Part shown: positions 40,988-50,546 of the stretch, in pieces
Numbering within the stretch: position 1 is the first letter of the stretch
Layout of the letters: every line of letters starts with the position of its first letter
Assembly: GCF_014200455.1 (NCBI RefSeq)
Contig: NZ_JACHBW010000001.1
Location: forward strand, 310,001-374,000
DNA length: 64,000 nucleotides
Source of the DNA: Paraburkholderia bannensis
Lineage (GTDB): Bacteria > Pseudomonadota > Gammaproteobacteria > Burkholderiales > Burkholderiaceae
Direction: 5' to 3'
Notes under the pieces: generated by a model
Seen by the model: the letters and a program-made list of their open reading frames with translations, nothing else
The model's database searches: none
What the model was told of the DNA's origin: nothing
Made by a program: the position numbers and the translations under genes

Positions 40988-42148
40988 ATGACGCTCGCCT
41001 CCACTCTTGAGATCATCGCCGAACTGAAAGCCGGCAAGATGGTGATCCTTGTTGACGAAGAAGACCGGGAAAACGAGGGCGACCTCGTCATCGCGGCTGA
41101 ATTCGTCACGCCCGAAGCCATCAACTTCATGGCGAAGTACGGGCGCGGGCTGATCTGCCTCACGCTCACCCAGGAGCGCTGCAAGCTGCTCAATCTGCCG
41201 CTGATGACCTCGCGCAACGGCACGCAGTACGGCACCGCGTTCACGGTGAGCATCGAGGCGGCCGAAGGGGTCACCACGGGCATTTCCGCCGCCGACCGCG
41301 CGCGCACGATCCAGACGGCGGTGGCGCCCAACGCCCGCGCCGAACATATCGTGCAGCCGGGCCACGTGTTCCCCATCATGGCCCAGCCTGGCGGCGTGCT
41401 GGTGCGCGCCGGCCACACGGAAGCGGGCTGCGACTTCACGGCGCTCGCGGGCCTCACGCCCGCCTCGGTGATCTGCGAGATCATCAAGGACGACGGCACG
41501 ATGGCGCGCCTGCCCGACCTCATGGAGTTCGCGAAAGAGCACGGCATCAAGATCGGCACCATCGCCGATCTGATTCACTATCGCAGCCGCACGGAGTCGA
41601 TCGTCGAACGCGTGGGCGAACGCATCATGCAGACGGCCCACGGCGCCTTCCGCGCGATCATGTATGTCGATCGCCCGACGGGTACGCCGCATATCGCGCT
41701 AGTGCGCGGCACGCCCTCGCCGCAGGCCGATACGCCCGTGCGCGTGCACGAGCCGATCTCGCTGCTGGATCTGCTGGAAACGGGCTCGTCCACGCACTCG
41801 TGGACGCTCGACGCCGCCATGCGCGAGATCGCCGAACGCGATCTCGGCGTGATCGTCATGCTCAACTGCGGCGAGAGCAAGGAACATCTGGTCGACGTCT
41901 TCAAGGCGTTCGACCAGAAAGAGCGCGCGGAGGCGCTCGCACGGCGGCCCGTGGATTTCAAGACCTACGGCGTCGGCGCGCAGATCCTTCGCGAACTCGG
42001 CGTGGGCCGCATGCAGGTGCTCTCCAAGCCGCGCCGGCTCGGCAGCATGTCGGGCTACGGCCTCGAAGTCACCGGCTTCGTGCCGATGCCGGGCAGCCAG
42101 ACCGAAGCGCCCTGCCCGCCGGAATCGACCGAGCGCGCGGCGCAGTAA
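40988..42148 (+). CDS. ribB: RibBA: DHBP synthase with degenerate GTP-cyclohydrolase II half
   Basis: Makes 3,4-dihydroxy-2-butanone 4-phosphate from ribulose 5-phosphate for riboflavin. 386 residues. The N-terminal synthase is intact: DEEDRENEGDL at 23-33 and RAGHTEAGCDF near 137. The C-terminal RibA-like part (about 205-375) lacks the zinc cysteines: where a working enzyme has a GSLRCDC-type motif this one reads ETGSSTHSW. So this half is probably not a cyclohydrolase, and a separate RibA is expected elsewhere. Such RibBX proteins are known in betaproteobacteria. Confidence 0.93.
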   Translation: MTLASTLEIIAELKAGKMVILVDEEDRENEGDLVIAAEFVTPEAINFMAKYGRGLICLTLTQERCKLLNLPLMTSRNGTQYGTAFTVSIEAAEGVTTGISAADRARTIQTAVAPNARAEHIVQPGHVFPIMAQPGGVLVRAGHTEAGCDFTALAGLTPASVICEIIKDDGTMARLPDLMEFAKEHGIKIGTIADLIHYRSRTESIVERVGERIMQTAHGAFRAIMYVDRPTGTPHIALVRGTPSPQADTPVRVHEPISLLDLLETGSSTHSWTLDAAMREIAERDLGVIVMLNCGESKEHLVDVFKAFDQKERAEALARRPVDFKTYGVGAQILRELGVGRMQVLSKPRRLGSMSGYGLEVTGFVPMPGSQTEAPCPPESTERAAQ

Positions 42149-42241
42149 AGTCGGCATCGCTGACTCGCTGACATACACTACGCCGCACCGCACGCCCCAT
42201 TTTCACGCGTCACCACGCTCAACCGAACTTACGGATACCAC

Positions 42242-42754
42242 ATGGAAATCGGACAATACCAACCGAACCTCGACGGCGACGGACTGCGCATCGGCATCGT
42301 CCAGTCGCGCTTTAACGAACCCGTCTGCAACGGCCTCGCCGACGCCTGCATCGAAGAACTCGAACGCCTTGGCGTGACGGGCGAAGACGTGCTGCTCGTC
42401 ACCGTGCCGGGCGCACTGGAAATCCCGCTGGCGCTGCAAAAGCTCGCCGAAAGCGGCCAGTTCGACGCCCTGATCGCGCTCGGCGCGGTCGTGCGCGGCG
42501 AAACCTACCACTTCGAACTGGTCTCGAACGAAAGCGGCGCGGGCATCACGCGCATCGCGCTCGACTTCGGCGTGCCGGTTGCGAACGCGGTCCTGACCAC
42601 CGAAAACGACGAGCAGGCCGTCGCGCGCATGACCGAAAAGGGTCGTGACGCCGCACGCGTCGCAGTCGAAATGGCGAACCTGACGGTTGCGCTGGAACAA
42701 CTCGACGGCGGCGACGACGACGAGGACGAAGAAGACGAAGAGGAACAGCAATGA
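42242..42754 (+). CDS. ribH: 6,7-dimethyl-8-ribityllumazine synthase RibH
   Basis: Condenses the RibBA and RibD products to lumazine. 170 residues. Catalytic His90 in [20 protein letters not shown] and the phosphate-binding TTENDEQA block. A very acidic tail (residues 157-170, [14 protein letters not shown]) follows the core; it is not part of the fold. The stop overlaps the nusB ATG (ATGA). RibH normally forms large shells. Confidence 0.95.
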   Translation: MEIGQYQPNLDGDGLRIGIVQSRFNEPVCNGLADACIEELERLGVTGEDVLLVTVPGALEIPLALQKLAESGQFDALIALGAVVRGETYHFELVSNESGAGITRIALDFGVPVANAVLTTENDEQAVARMTEKGRDAARVAVEMANLTVALEQLDGGDDDEDEEDEEEQQ

Positions 42755-43185
42755 AGAGCGCGCGCCGCCGCTCCCGCGAACTGGCCACGCAGGGTCTGTA
42801 TCAGTGGCTGCTGTCGGGTGTGCCCGCCGGCGAGATTGATGCGCAATTGCGCGGTTCGCAGGGCTACGACAAAGCCGACCACGAGCATCTGGACACGCTG
42901 CTGCACGGCGTGATCCGTGAAGCGGACGAACTGTCCGGCGCAATCGCGCCGTGTCTGGACCGTCCGATCGAGCAGCTTTCGCCCGTCGAACGCGCCGTGC
43001 TGCTGGTCGCGACCTACGAGTTCAAGCACCACGTCGATATTCCGTATCGCGTCGTCATCAACGAAGCCGTCGAACTCACGAAGACCTTCGGCGGCTCGGA
43101 TGGCTACAAGTACGTGAACGGCGTGCTCGACAAGCTTGCGGCGCAACTGCGCGCCACCGAAGCCCAGAACGCCCGCAAGTCGTAA
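42751..43185 (+). CDS. nusB: Transcription antitermination factor NusB
   Basis: 144 residues. Binds boxA RNA with NusE (S10) in rRNA antitermination. Markers: [19 protein letters not shown] at the start, [15 protein letters not shown] and [33 protein letters not shown]. The ribH-nusB overlap is a common bacterial arrangement. Confidence 0.96.
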   Translation: MKSARRRSRELATQGLYQWLLSGVPAGEIDAQLRGSQGYDKADHEHLDTLLHGVIREADELSGAIAPCLDRPIEQLSPVERAVLLVATYEFKHHVDIPYRVVINEAVELTKTFGGSDGYKYVNGVLDKLAAQLRATEAQNARKS

Positions 43186-43297
43186 GTCGTTGTAGTTCTT
43201 GATCGCGCGTCATGACGCAGCTGGCGCGGAGCCGGGCCATCAGGTCCGCGCCCGCCCCGGCGCGCGTCATGGCCGCCAGTACCGGAATTCCCCAAGC

Positions 43298-44491
43298 ATG
43301 AACACCGTTGCCGAACCGCTCCTGCGGCTTGCCGCACGCGTCGACGCGATCCAGCCGTTCTACGTCATGGAACTGGCGAAGGAAGCCGCGAAGCTTGAAC
43401 GCGCCGGGCGCGACATCATCCACATGGGCATCGGCGAGCCGGATTTCACGGCGCCCGAGCCTGTGGTCGAAGCCGCAGCGGCCGCGCTGCGCAAAGGCGT
43501 CACGCAGTACACCAATTCGCTTGGCATTCACGCGCTGCGCGAGGCAATCGCCGCGCACTATCAGCACGCGTACGGGCTGACGATCGATCCGGCGCGCATC
43601 GTGGTGACCGCGGGCGCATCGGCGGCGTTGCTGCTTGCCTGCACGGCGCTGGTCGATCGCGACGACGAAGTGCTCATGCCTGACCCCTCCTATCCGTGCA
43701 ACCGGCATTTCGTGGCTGCCGCGGAAGGCAAGCCGGTGCTCGTGCCGAGCGGCCCCGAAGCCCGCTTCCAGCTCACCGCCGCCGACGTCGAGCGTCTGTG
43801 GACGCCCCGCACCCGCGGCGTGCTGCTGGCTTCGCCGTCCAATCCCACCGGTACCTCGATCGAACCCGAGGAACTCAAGCGCATCGTGAAGAGCGTGCGT
43901 GCGCGCGGCGGTTTCACCATCGTCGACGAGATTTACCAGGGCCTTTCTTATGGCGAGCCGCCCGTCAGCGCCCTCTCCTTTGGCGACGACGTGGTGACGG
44001 TCAACAGTTTTTCGAAGTACTTCAATATGACGGGCTGGCGTCTGGGCTGGCTCGTGGTGCCGCCTTCGCTGGTCGGCGCGTTCGAAAAGCTGACGCAGAA
44101 TCTTTTCATCTGCGCCTCGGCGCTCGCCCAGCATGCGGCGCTCGCCTGCTTCGAGCCCGATACGCTCAAGATCTACGAAGCGCGCCGGCTGGAATTCAAG
44201 CGCCGCCGCGATTTCATCGCGCCCGCGCTCGAATCGCTTGGCTTCACGGTGCCCGTGATGCCGGACGGCGCGTTCTACGTCTACGCCGACTGCACGAACG
44301 TCAACCACCCCGCCGCCGGTGACAGCGACGCGCTCACCCGCGCGATGTTGCACGAAGCGGGCGCGGTGATGGTGCCGGGCATGGACTTCGGCGTCGCTGC
44401 GCCGCGTCAGTACGTGCGCTTGTCCTACGCGACCGCCTACGAGCGGCTGGAAGAAGCCGTCGCGCGACTGCGCGTCCTGTTCGAGCGCTAG
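43298..44491 (+). CDS. Class I/II PLP aminotransferase
   Basis: 397 residues. N-terminal IHMGIGEPDFTAPEPV, PSNPTGTSI, VDEIYQGLSYG and the PLP lysine K240 in NSFSKYFNMTGWRLGW. Probably an aspartate/aromatic/valine-pyruvate-like transaminase; the substrate cannot be fixed. ATG 43298 begins the conserved core. Next to nusB, a frequent Burkholderia neighbour; its terminator follows. Confidence 0.9.
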   Translation: MNTVAEPLLRLAARVDAIQPFYVMELAKEAAKLERAGRDIIHMGIGEPDFTAPEPVVEAAAAALRKGVTQYTNSLGIHALREAIAAHYQHAYGLTIDPARIVVTAGASAALLLACTALVDRDDEVLMPDPSYPCNRHFVAAAEGKPVLVPSGPEARFQLTAADVERLWTPRTRGVLLASPSNPTGTSIEPEELKRIVKSVRARGGFTIVDEIYQGLSYGEPPVSALSFGDDVVTVNSFSKYFNMTGWRLGWLVVPPSLVGAFEKLTQNLFICASALAQHAALACFEPDTLKIYEARRLEFKRRRDFIAPALESLGFTVPVMPDGAFYVYADCTNVNHPAAGDSDALTRAMLHEAGAVMVPGMDFGVAAPRQYVRLSYATAYERLEEAVARLRVLFER

Positions 44492-44522
44492 ACGGCGCAA
44501 ACGTCGTACAGAAGCAGAAATG

Positions 44523-44550
44523 GAAAAAGGCACCCGAGGGTGCCTTTTTC
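44523..44550. terminator. Terminator between aminotransferase and transglycosylase genes
   Basis: AAAAAGGCACC/GGTGCCTTTTT stem with a short CGAG loop; works in both directions. Confidence 0.88.
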
Positions 44551-44606
44551 GTTACGTCCGGTCTTCACTGTGGCCTCGGCCCGAATCACGCCTCAGGCCT
44601 CAAGCC

Positions 44607-45824
44607 TCAAGCGCCAAGCTCGGGCCCATGCTTCGCAGCCGCGCCGCCGGTACTCGCATCGTCCTGCGAGGGCGACGAGGAGGCCGAAGTCTTCTCCATC
44701 AGCGCATGCGCACCGTCGAGCGTCATATGCACGCGCTTGTCGCCGTTCGGGCCCGTCACACTCGCCACTTTCTGCGTGCCAGCGATGCTGGCCGTCGTGG
44801 TCGTGGGCGCCTGCGGCGCGTTGATCGGCACATTGCGGCCGCGAGCCACATCGCGCAGACGCGAGCGCTCGGCCATCACCTTGGCGCCGTAGCCGCCGTC
44901 GTCCGGCGAAGTCGAGCCGACATAAAGGCGCAGACCGCCGGGCAGCGAGCCGCCGCGTGCGATGCAGTCCTTCAGGACCAGCGCGCCAACCTTGATGTTG
45001 GCGAGCGGATCGAGCGCCGCGCTCTGGCCGCCGAAGTACTGGAACTTGTCCGAGTGCACCTTCGACATGACCTGCATGAGCCCTTGCGCGCCCACGCCGC
45101 TTTCGGCATACGGATTGAAGCCCGATTCAATCGCCATCACGGCGAGCAGCAGCAGCGGATCGAGACCCACTTCGCGGCCCGTGTCGAAGGCAGCCTTGAC
45201 GAGTTCGCCCACCGGTTCCTGCGCGACGCGGTAGCGGCGCGAGAGATAGGTGGCGACCAGCGCCTGTTCGCGCGCCGAGACGAGCACGCGGTCATCGCGG
45301 GCGTCAGGCGTGATGCGTTGCGCCGGAATCATACGCGCCAGCGTGCCGACGCTCGGCAGCGAACGCGGGTCCAGACCATTGAGCGTGACCGCGTCGAGCG
45401 TGGCCATGCCGCCGTTCGAGACGCTGCTGGCCACATGAGCCACCGCGCCGTTCGAACCGGCCGGGGTGATGCCCGCGCCGGGCAGGCCGGTGTCGGGGAC
45501 GAGCGCCGTGGGCAGGGTCGCGCCATCGGCAGGGTTGTTGTCGTCGTTGGACGCTGCGCCCGAGGGCATCAGCGACGGCAGCGGATTGCCTTGCAGCAGA
45601 CGGGCGGGACCCGCCTGCACGGCAGCGGAAACGAAGGGCATCATGCGCGCGGCGAGTGTGCCGCGCCACGTGGGCAGCAGCCACACGGCGAGCGCGAGCA
45701 CAACGGCGCAACCGCCGACGATGCTGAACAGGTGATGGCTCAGACGCGTGCCGCGGCGCAGCAGCGCACGCAAGCCAAGAGCGAGACGCTCATCGGCGCG
45801 CCACCACGATAACCAGGTATTCAT
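44607..45824 (-). CDS. Membrane-anchored lytic transglycosylase (SLT domain)
   Basis: 405 residues. One N-terminal membrane helix (about 33-50, IVGGCAVVLALAVWLL), a Ser/Pro/Gly linker, then an SLT lysozyme-like domain (about 195-330) with catalytic Glu in MAIESGFNPYAESGVGAQGLMQVM. Cleaves peptidoglycan glycan strands. The Ser/Asp-rich C-terminus is unstructured. ATG 45824 has GGGGAGA 8 bases upstream and a hairpin-rich leader. Confidence 0.9.
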   Translation of the reverse strand: MNTWLSWWRADERLALGLRALLRRGTRLSHHLFSIVGGCAVVLALAVWLLPTWRGTLAARMMPFVSAAVQAGPARLLQGNPLPSLMPSGAASNDDNNPADGATLPTALVPDTGLPGAGITPAGSNGAVAHVASSVSNGGMATLDAVTLNGLDPRSLPSVGTLARMIPAQRITPDARDDRVLVSAREQALVATYLSRRYRVAQEPVGELVKAAFDTGREVGLDPLLLLAVMAIESGFNPYAESGVGAQGLMQVMSKVHSDKFQYFGGQSAALDPLANIKVGALVLKDCIARGGSLPGGLRLYVGSTSPDDGGYGAKVMAERSRLRDVARGRNVPINAPQAPTTTTASIAGTQKVASVTGPNGDKRVHMTLDGAHALMEKTSASSSPSQDDASTGGAAAKHGPELGA

Positions 45825-45984
45825 CTAACAGATCTCCCCATGGTGCATGATCCGGCGAGCGAAACTCGGCGCGAGGCCGAAGGCCAATCGCAGGATCAAG
45901 ACGCCGCGCGCCCTGGCTGGTGCGGCAGCGGCGTCGGGAAAACGGCAAAGTACGCCGTGGGTGGAACCCCTCAGGAACAGCAGA

Positions 45985-46042
45985 CGCGCCGTGAGCGGCG
46001 CGTGGGGGTTCGCACGCGAACAGCCGGCGCAAGGGCGCCGGC
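45985..46042 (-). other. Two hairpins in the leader of the SLT gene
   Basis: ACGCGCCG/CGGCGCGT with a TGAG loop (45985-46004) and GCCGGCGC/GCGCCGGC with an AAGG loop (46023-46042), each 8 bp and perfect. They would fold in the 5' leader on the minus strand; could be a small RNA or attenuator. Confidence 0.4.
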
Positions 46043-46175
46043 GAGGACAACCAATCTAGACCGTGCAAAGCCGTGCAGGGAGTCGGCTAACGGCGACGCG
46101 TTGCGTCTGCAGGACCGGGACGATGGTTAAAATTGCAAGCCCTGCAACCAATGTCGGCGAATTCTAGCAGGGATT

Positions 46176-46206
46176 TATAGACCGTCAACACTATAGAACG
46201 TCAAAT
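46176..46206. repeat. Tandem direct repeats TATAGA-n-CGTCAA
   Basis: TATAGACCGTCAACA (46176-46190) and TATAGAACGTCAAAT (46192-46206), period 16 bases, followed by CTATAAC. Repeat spacing near one and a half helical turns, in the most AT-rich part of the SLT/ubiD gap. Confidence 0.55.
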
Positions 46207-46400
46207 CTATAACTAATTGTAATAATGAACGGTGTTCAATCCGGGCGAACCCGCGTGGTGCGCGCGTCTGCGGCGAGTTTGCGGATCTGCCGCCAGCGTG
46301 CGCCAGGCAACGCAGGTAAAATCGACAATCGATTTCGTTCAGCTTCGGCTCCGGCCCTGACTCCTGCTGTGCCGCGCGCTGCGGCTCCGACCCTATCCTG

Positions 46401-48002
46401 ATGAAATACAAAGACTTACGTGACTTCGTCGGTCGCCTGGAGACGCTTGGCGAACTGCGCCGCGTGCCGCAGGCCGTCTCTCCCGTGCTGGAAATGACCG
46501 AGCTGTGCGACCGCGTGCTGCGCGCCGGCGGTCCGGCATTGTTGTTTGAGAATCGCCAGACGCATGCGTTCCCTGTGCTCGGCAATCTGTTTGGCACGCC
46601 GCGGCGCGTCGCGCTCGGCATGGGTATCGATGCGGGCGCAACGGACCATGGCGGCGCAGGCGATGCCGCCGCGCTCGAATCGCTGCGCGACGTGGGCCGC
46701 CTGCTCTCCGCGCTCAAGGAACCCGAGCCGCCGCGTGGCCTGAAAGACGCGGGCAAGCTCTTCACGCTCGCCAAGGCCGTGTGGGACATGGCGCCGAAGA
46801 CGGTGAGCGCGCCTCCCTGCCAGGAGATCGTCTGGGAGGGCAATGATGTCGATCTCGCGAAGCTGCCGATCCAGACCTGCTGGCCCGGCGACGCCGGTCC
46901 GCTCATCACTTGGGGCCTCACGGTCACACGCGGGCCGAACAAGACGCGACAGAATCTGGGCATCTACCGTCAGCAGCTGATTGGCCGCAACAAGCTCATC
47001 ATGCGCTGGCTCGCGCATCGGGGCGGCGCGCTCGATTTCCGCGAATTCGCGCTGCGCAATCCTGGCAAACCTTATCCCGTGGCCGTGGTGCTCGGCGCCG
47101 ATCCGGCGACGATCCTCGGCGCGGTCACGCCGGTGCCCGATACGCTGTCCGAATACCAGTTCGCGGGTCTCCTGCGCGGCGGCCGCACCGAACTCGCGAA
47201 ATGTCTGACGCCGGGCGTCGACACGCTGCAGGTGCCCGCGCGCGCCGAGATCGTGCTCGAAGGGTTCATCTATCCGGCTGACAGCGTGCCGGAAGGCGCA
47301 GCCTCGCCCGCTCCGGCAGGCGCGCCGCCGCGCCCGGTGAAGGGTGCGAGCGCCGCCTACGAGCACGCGCTCGAAGGCCCTTACGGCGACCACACCGGTT
47401 ACTACAACGAGCAGGAGTGGTTCCCTGTCTTCACCGTCGAGCGCATCACGATGCGCCGCGATGCGATCTATCACTCTACGTATACCGGCAAGCCGCCCGA
47501 TGAGCCTGCCGTGCTCGGCGTCGCGCTCAACGAAGTGTTCGTGCCGCTGTTGCAGAAGCAGTTTCCGGAGATCACCGACTTCTATCTGCCGCCCGAAGGC
47601 TGCAGCTATCGCATGGCGATCGTGCAGATGAAGAAGAGCTACGCCGGGCACGCCAAACGCGTGATGTTCGGCGTATGGAGCTTCCTGCGCCAGTTCATGT
47701 ATACGAAGTTCATCGTCGTGGTCGACGAGGACGTCGATATCCGCGACTGGAAGGAAGTGATCTGGGCCATCACCACGCGTATCGACCCGGCGCGCGATAC
47801 CGTGCTGGTCGAAAACACGCCGATCGACTATCTCGATTTTGCCTCGCCGGTGGCGGGTCTTGGCTCGAAAATGGGCCTCGACGCCACCAACAAATGGCCC
47901 GGCGAAACCGACCGCGAATGGGGCCAGGCCATCGAGATGAGTCAGGACGTGAAAATGCGCATAGACCGTCTCTACGACGAACTCGGACTCGGCCGCGCCT
48001 GA
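46401..48002 (+). CDS. ubiD: UbiD, 4-hydroxy-3-polyprenylbenzoate decarboxylase
   Basis: Decarboxylates the ubiquinone precursor using prenylated FMN. 533 residues. Start [21 protein letters not shown]; later [31 protein letters not shown], the [25 protein letters not shown] block and [22 protein letters not shown]. These fit true UbiD of the ubiquinone pathway. It needs prFMN from UbiX, not seen here. Confidence 0.96.
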   Translation: MKYKDLRDFVGRLETLGELRRVPQAVSPVLEMTELCDRVLRAGGPALLFENRQTHAFPVLGNLFGTPRRVALGMGIDAGATDHGGAGDAAALESLRDVGRLLSALKEPEPPRGLKDAGKLFTLAKAVWDMAPKTVSAPPCQEIVWEGNDVDLAKLPIQTCWPGDAGPLITWGLTVTRGPNKTRQNLGIYRQQLIGRNKLIMRWLAHRGGALDFREFALRNPGKPYPVAVVLGADPATILGAVTPVPDTLSEYQFAGLLRGGRTELAKCLTPGVDTLQVPARAEIVLEGFIYPADSVPEGAASPAPAGAPPRPVKGASAAYEHALEGPYGDHTGYYNEQEWFPVFTVERITMRRDAIYHSTYTGKPPDEPAVLGVALNEVFVPLLQKQFPEITDFYLPPEGCSYRMAIVQMKKSYAGHAKRVMFGVWSFLRQFMYTKFIVVVDEDVDIRDWKEVIWAITTRIDPARDTVLVENTPIDYLDFASPVAGLGSKMGLDATNKWPGETDREWGQAIEMSQDVKMRIDRLYDELGLGRA

Positions 48003-48132
48003 GTGCGCCGCGCCGCGACTCATGACGAGCCGCGGCGCGCGCCCTGTCGTTCATCCGCGACGCCTTTTGCGACGCCGCGCCCGCTGTGGCTCGCCGTGAG
48101 CCGCAGCGCTCATGCATAGAGGAGACACGACG

Positions 48133-49605
48133 ATGAGCCAGTTGGCATCCGAACGCCTGACCCAGCTGAAGGACCCCGCCCTCTTCAAGACGCGCGCCTG
48201 GATCGACGGCGAATGGAGCGGCGGTACGGCGACTTTCGCCGTGCTCGATCCCGCCGATAACGCCGAAATCGCCCGCGTGCCGGACTTCGGCGCGGCCGAG
48301 GCCAGCCGCGCCATCGCCGCCGCGCACGCCGCGCTGCCGGCCTGGCGCGCGAAAACCGGCAAGGAGCGCGCCGCCGTGCTGCGCCGCTGGTACGACCTCG
48401 TGATCGAGCACGCCGACGACCTCGCCGCGATCATGACCGCCGAGCAAGGCAAGCCGCTCGCCGAAGCACGCGGCGAAGTGCTGTACGGCGCGTCCTTTCT
48501 CGAATGGTTCGCGGAGGAAGCGAAGCGCGTGAACGGCGACGTGCTCGCCAGCCCCGCCGCCGATCGAAAGCTGGTCGTGCTCAAGCAGCCGATTGGCGTG
48601 TGCGCGTCCATCACGCCCTGGAATTTCCCGATCGCGATGATCACCCGCAAGGTGGCGCCGGCGCTTGCGGCCGGCTGCACGATCGTCGTCAAGCCTGCCG
48701 AACAGACGCCGCTGTGCGCGCTGGCGCTGGCCGAACTCGCGCAGCGCGCGGGCGTGCCCAAGGGCGTGTTCAACGTGATTACCGCCGATTCGGCGAATTC
48801 GATCGAAGTCGGCAAAACGCTCTGCGAAAGCGACGTCGTGCGCCATCTTTCATTCACCGGATCGACGCCGGTGGGTCGCATCCTCATGCAGCAATGCGCG
48901 CCGACGGTGAAGAAAATTGCGCTGGAACTGGGCGGCCACGCGCCCTTCATTGTGTTCGACGATGCGGATATTGATGCCGCCGTCGAAGGCGCGGTGATTT
49001 CGAAATATCGCAATGCCGGGCAGACCTGCGTGTGCACGAACCGCTTCTATGTGCACGACGCGATCTATGACGCATTCATCGAAAAACTGGCGGCCGCCTC
49101 ACGCAGGATCAAGGTCGGCAACGGCTTCGACGCGGGCGTGAATCAAGGCCCGCTGATCGATGACGATGCGGTGGCCAAGGTCGCGAAACACGTCGAAGAC
49201 GCCACGGCGAAGGGCGCGAAACTCGTCGCGGGCGGCCACGTGACCGAGGGCCGCTTCGTCGAGCCCACAGTGCTTGCCGAAGTCACGCGCGACATGCTGA
49301 TCGCGCGCGAAGAAACCTTCGGGCCAGTCGCGGCCGTGTTCCGCTTCAGCGACGAAGCCGAAGTGATCGAACTCGCCAACGACACCGAATTCGGCCTCGC
49401 CTCCTACTTTTATAGCCGCGATATCGGCCGCGTCTGGCGCGTGGCCGAAGCGCTCGAATACGGCATGGTGGGCATCAATACCGGGCTGATCTCGAACGAA
49501 GTTGCGCCGTTCGGCGGCGTGAAGCAGTCGGGGCTTGGGCGCGAAGGCTCGAAGTACGGCATCGACGAATATGTCGAACTGAAATATCTGTGCATCGGCG
49601 TGTGA
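48133..49605 (+). CDS. gabD: NAD(P)-dependent succinate-semialdehyde dehydrogenase GabD
   Basis: 490 residues. Oxidises succinate semialdehyde to succinate, the last step of GABA use. Motifs: TPWNFPIAMITRKVAPALAAGC, ELGGHAPF with the general base Glu near 265 and the catalytic Cys299 in NAGQTCVCTNRF, with a second cysteine two residues on, as in redox-regulated GabD. C-terminal GGVKQSGLGREGSKYGIDEYVELKYLCIG. ATG 48133 has GAGGA 9 bases upstream; an ATG at 48112 precedes it. No gabT is adjacent. Confidence 0.93.
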   Translation: MSQLASERLTQLKDPALFKTRAWIDGEWSGGTATFAVLDPADNAEIARVPDFGAAEASRAIAAAHAALPAWRAKTGKERAAVLRRWYDLVIEHADDLAAIMTAEQGKPLAEARGEVLYGASFLEWFAEEAKRVNGDVLASPAADRKLVVLKQPIGVCASITPWNFPIAMITRKVAPALAAGCTIVVKPAEQTPLCALALAELAQRAGVPKGVFNVITADSANSIEVGKTLCESDVVRHLSFTGSTPVGRILMQQCAPTVKKIALELGGHAPFIVFDDADIDAAVEGAVISKYRNAGQTCVCTNRFYVHDAIYDAFIEKLAAASRRIKVGNGFDAGVNQGPLIDDDAVAKVAKHVEDATAKGAKLVAGGHVTEGRFVEPTVLAEVTRDMLIAREETFGPVAAVFRFSDEAEVIELANDTEFGLASYFYSRDIGRVWRVAEALEYGMVGINTGLISNEVAPFGGVKQSGLGREGSKYGIDEYVELKYLCIGV

Positions 49606-49729
49606 GCCGATGCCTGGCTGAACCTGCAGGATCTTGCCGCGCGGTTCGCTTCGAGCACGCTTTGGGCACCCTTTGGGCATGCTTCGGATGCAGCCGCGCG
49701 CGGCGCACGACAACAACAAATTCCGCTTT

Positions 49730-50404
49730 ATGTCTCACGTTTCTCTGCTTTCAGACGGCTTTTTTCTGTCGCTTTCGCTGTGTCTCGACATCGGTCTGGT
49801 CAATGTCGCGATTATCTCGCTCACGCTTTCGCACGGCTTCCGGCCGGGCTTCTGGCTCGGCTTCGGCTCGTGTTTTGGCGATCTGATTTACGCGGCGCTC
49901 GCGCTCGCCGGCATGGCGGCGCTGCTGCAGTTCGATGCGGTGCGCTGGGTGGTATGGATTGGCGGCGCGGCGGTGCTGCTGATGCTCACATGGAAAATGG
50001 CGCGCGAAGCGCTCAATCCGGCCAAAGCGCCTCCGGTCGAAGGCGAGGCGGACAGCGCCTCGCCCTTGCCGAACCCCTGGCGCAGCTTTATGCGCGGCGT
50101 GCTGCTGGCCGTGTCGTCGCCTAGCGCGATTCTCTGGTTCGCGGCCGTGGGCGGCGCACTCATCGCCAAATCGGGCGCGACGAGCGCGGCATCGGCGGCG
50201 CTATTTCTGTCGGGATTCTTCCTCGGCGGGCTTGGCTGGACGCTCTTTCTCTGCGGTCTTGCAAGCCACGGTCGCAAGCGCGCAGGCACCGGCCTGCTGC
50301 GCGCGTGTCACGTGCTTTCAGCACTGCTTTTCGCGTGGTTTTCTTATAGCGTGATCGTGAATGGCTATCGCGATCTGATCGTTCAAAGCCCAGGCGCGTC
50401 CTGA
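49730..50404 (+). CDS. LysE-family amino-acid exporter
   Basis: 224 residues, about six membrane helices. LysE/RhtB markers: the start SLCLDIGLVNVAIISLTLSHGFRPGFWLGFGSCFGDLIYAALALAG and SFMRGVLLAVSSPSAILWFAAVG. Exports small amino acids or related metabolites. The ATG at 49730 begins the conserved part; upstream residues are an unconserved extension. Confidence 0.87.
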   Translation: MSHVSLLSDGFFLSLSLCLDIGLVNVAIISLTLSHGFRPGFWLGFGSCFGDLIYAALALAGMAALLQFDAVRWVVWIGGAAVLLMLTWKMAREALNPAKAPPVEGEADSASPLPNPWRSFMRGVLLAVSSPSAILWFAAVGGALIAKSGATSAASAALFLSGFFLGGLGWTLFLCGLASHGRKRAGTGLLRACHVLSALLFAWFSYSVIVNGYRDLIVQSPGAS

Positions 50405-50436
50405 GTCACGGCCGTCGGTTTCGCTCCCGGAACGAC

Positions 50437-50473
50437 AAAGGCGCAACGCGGCGAGAGCCGGCGTTGCGCCTTT
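50437..50473. terminator. Bidirectional terminator after the LysE gene
   Basis: 13-bp arms AAAGGCGCAACGC and GCGTTGCGCCTTT. A further GGCGGATGG/CCATCCGCC hairpin (50508-50531) follows for the minus-strand neighbour. Confidence 0.8.
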
Positions 50474-50546
50474 GCAGATCCAAACAATCAACGAACTGAC
50501 AAGACAGGCGGATGGCCCCCGCCATCCGCCGCCTCACCCTCAAAAC

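Larger units (their letters stand above)
45825..46400. other. 576-bp divergent region between the SLT gene and ubiD
   Basis: No convincing gene. It holds two perfect hairpins on the SLT side (45985-46042), an AT-rich patch with direct repeats (46176-46206) and the ubiD leader. See separate entries. Confidence 0.5.
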
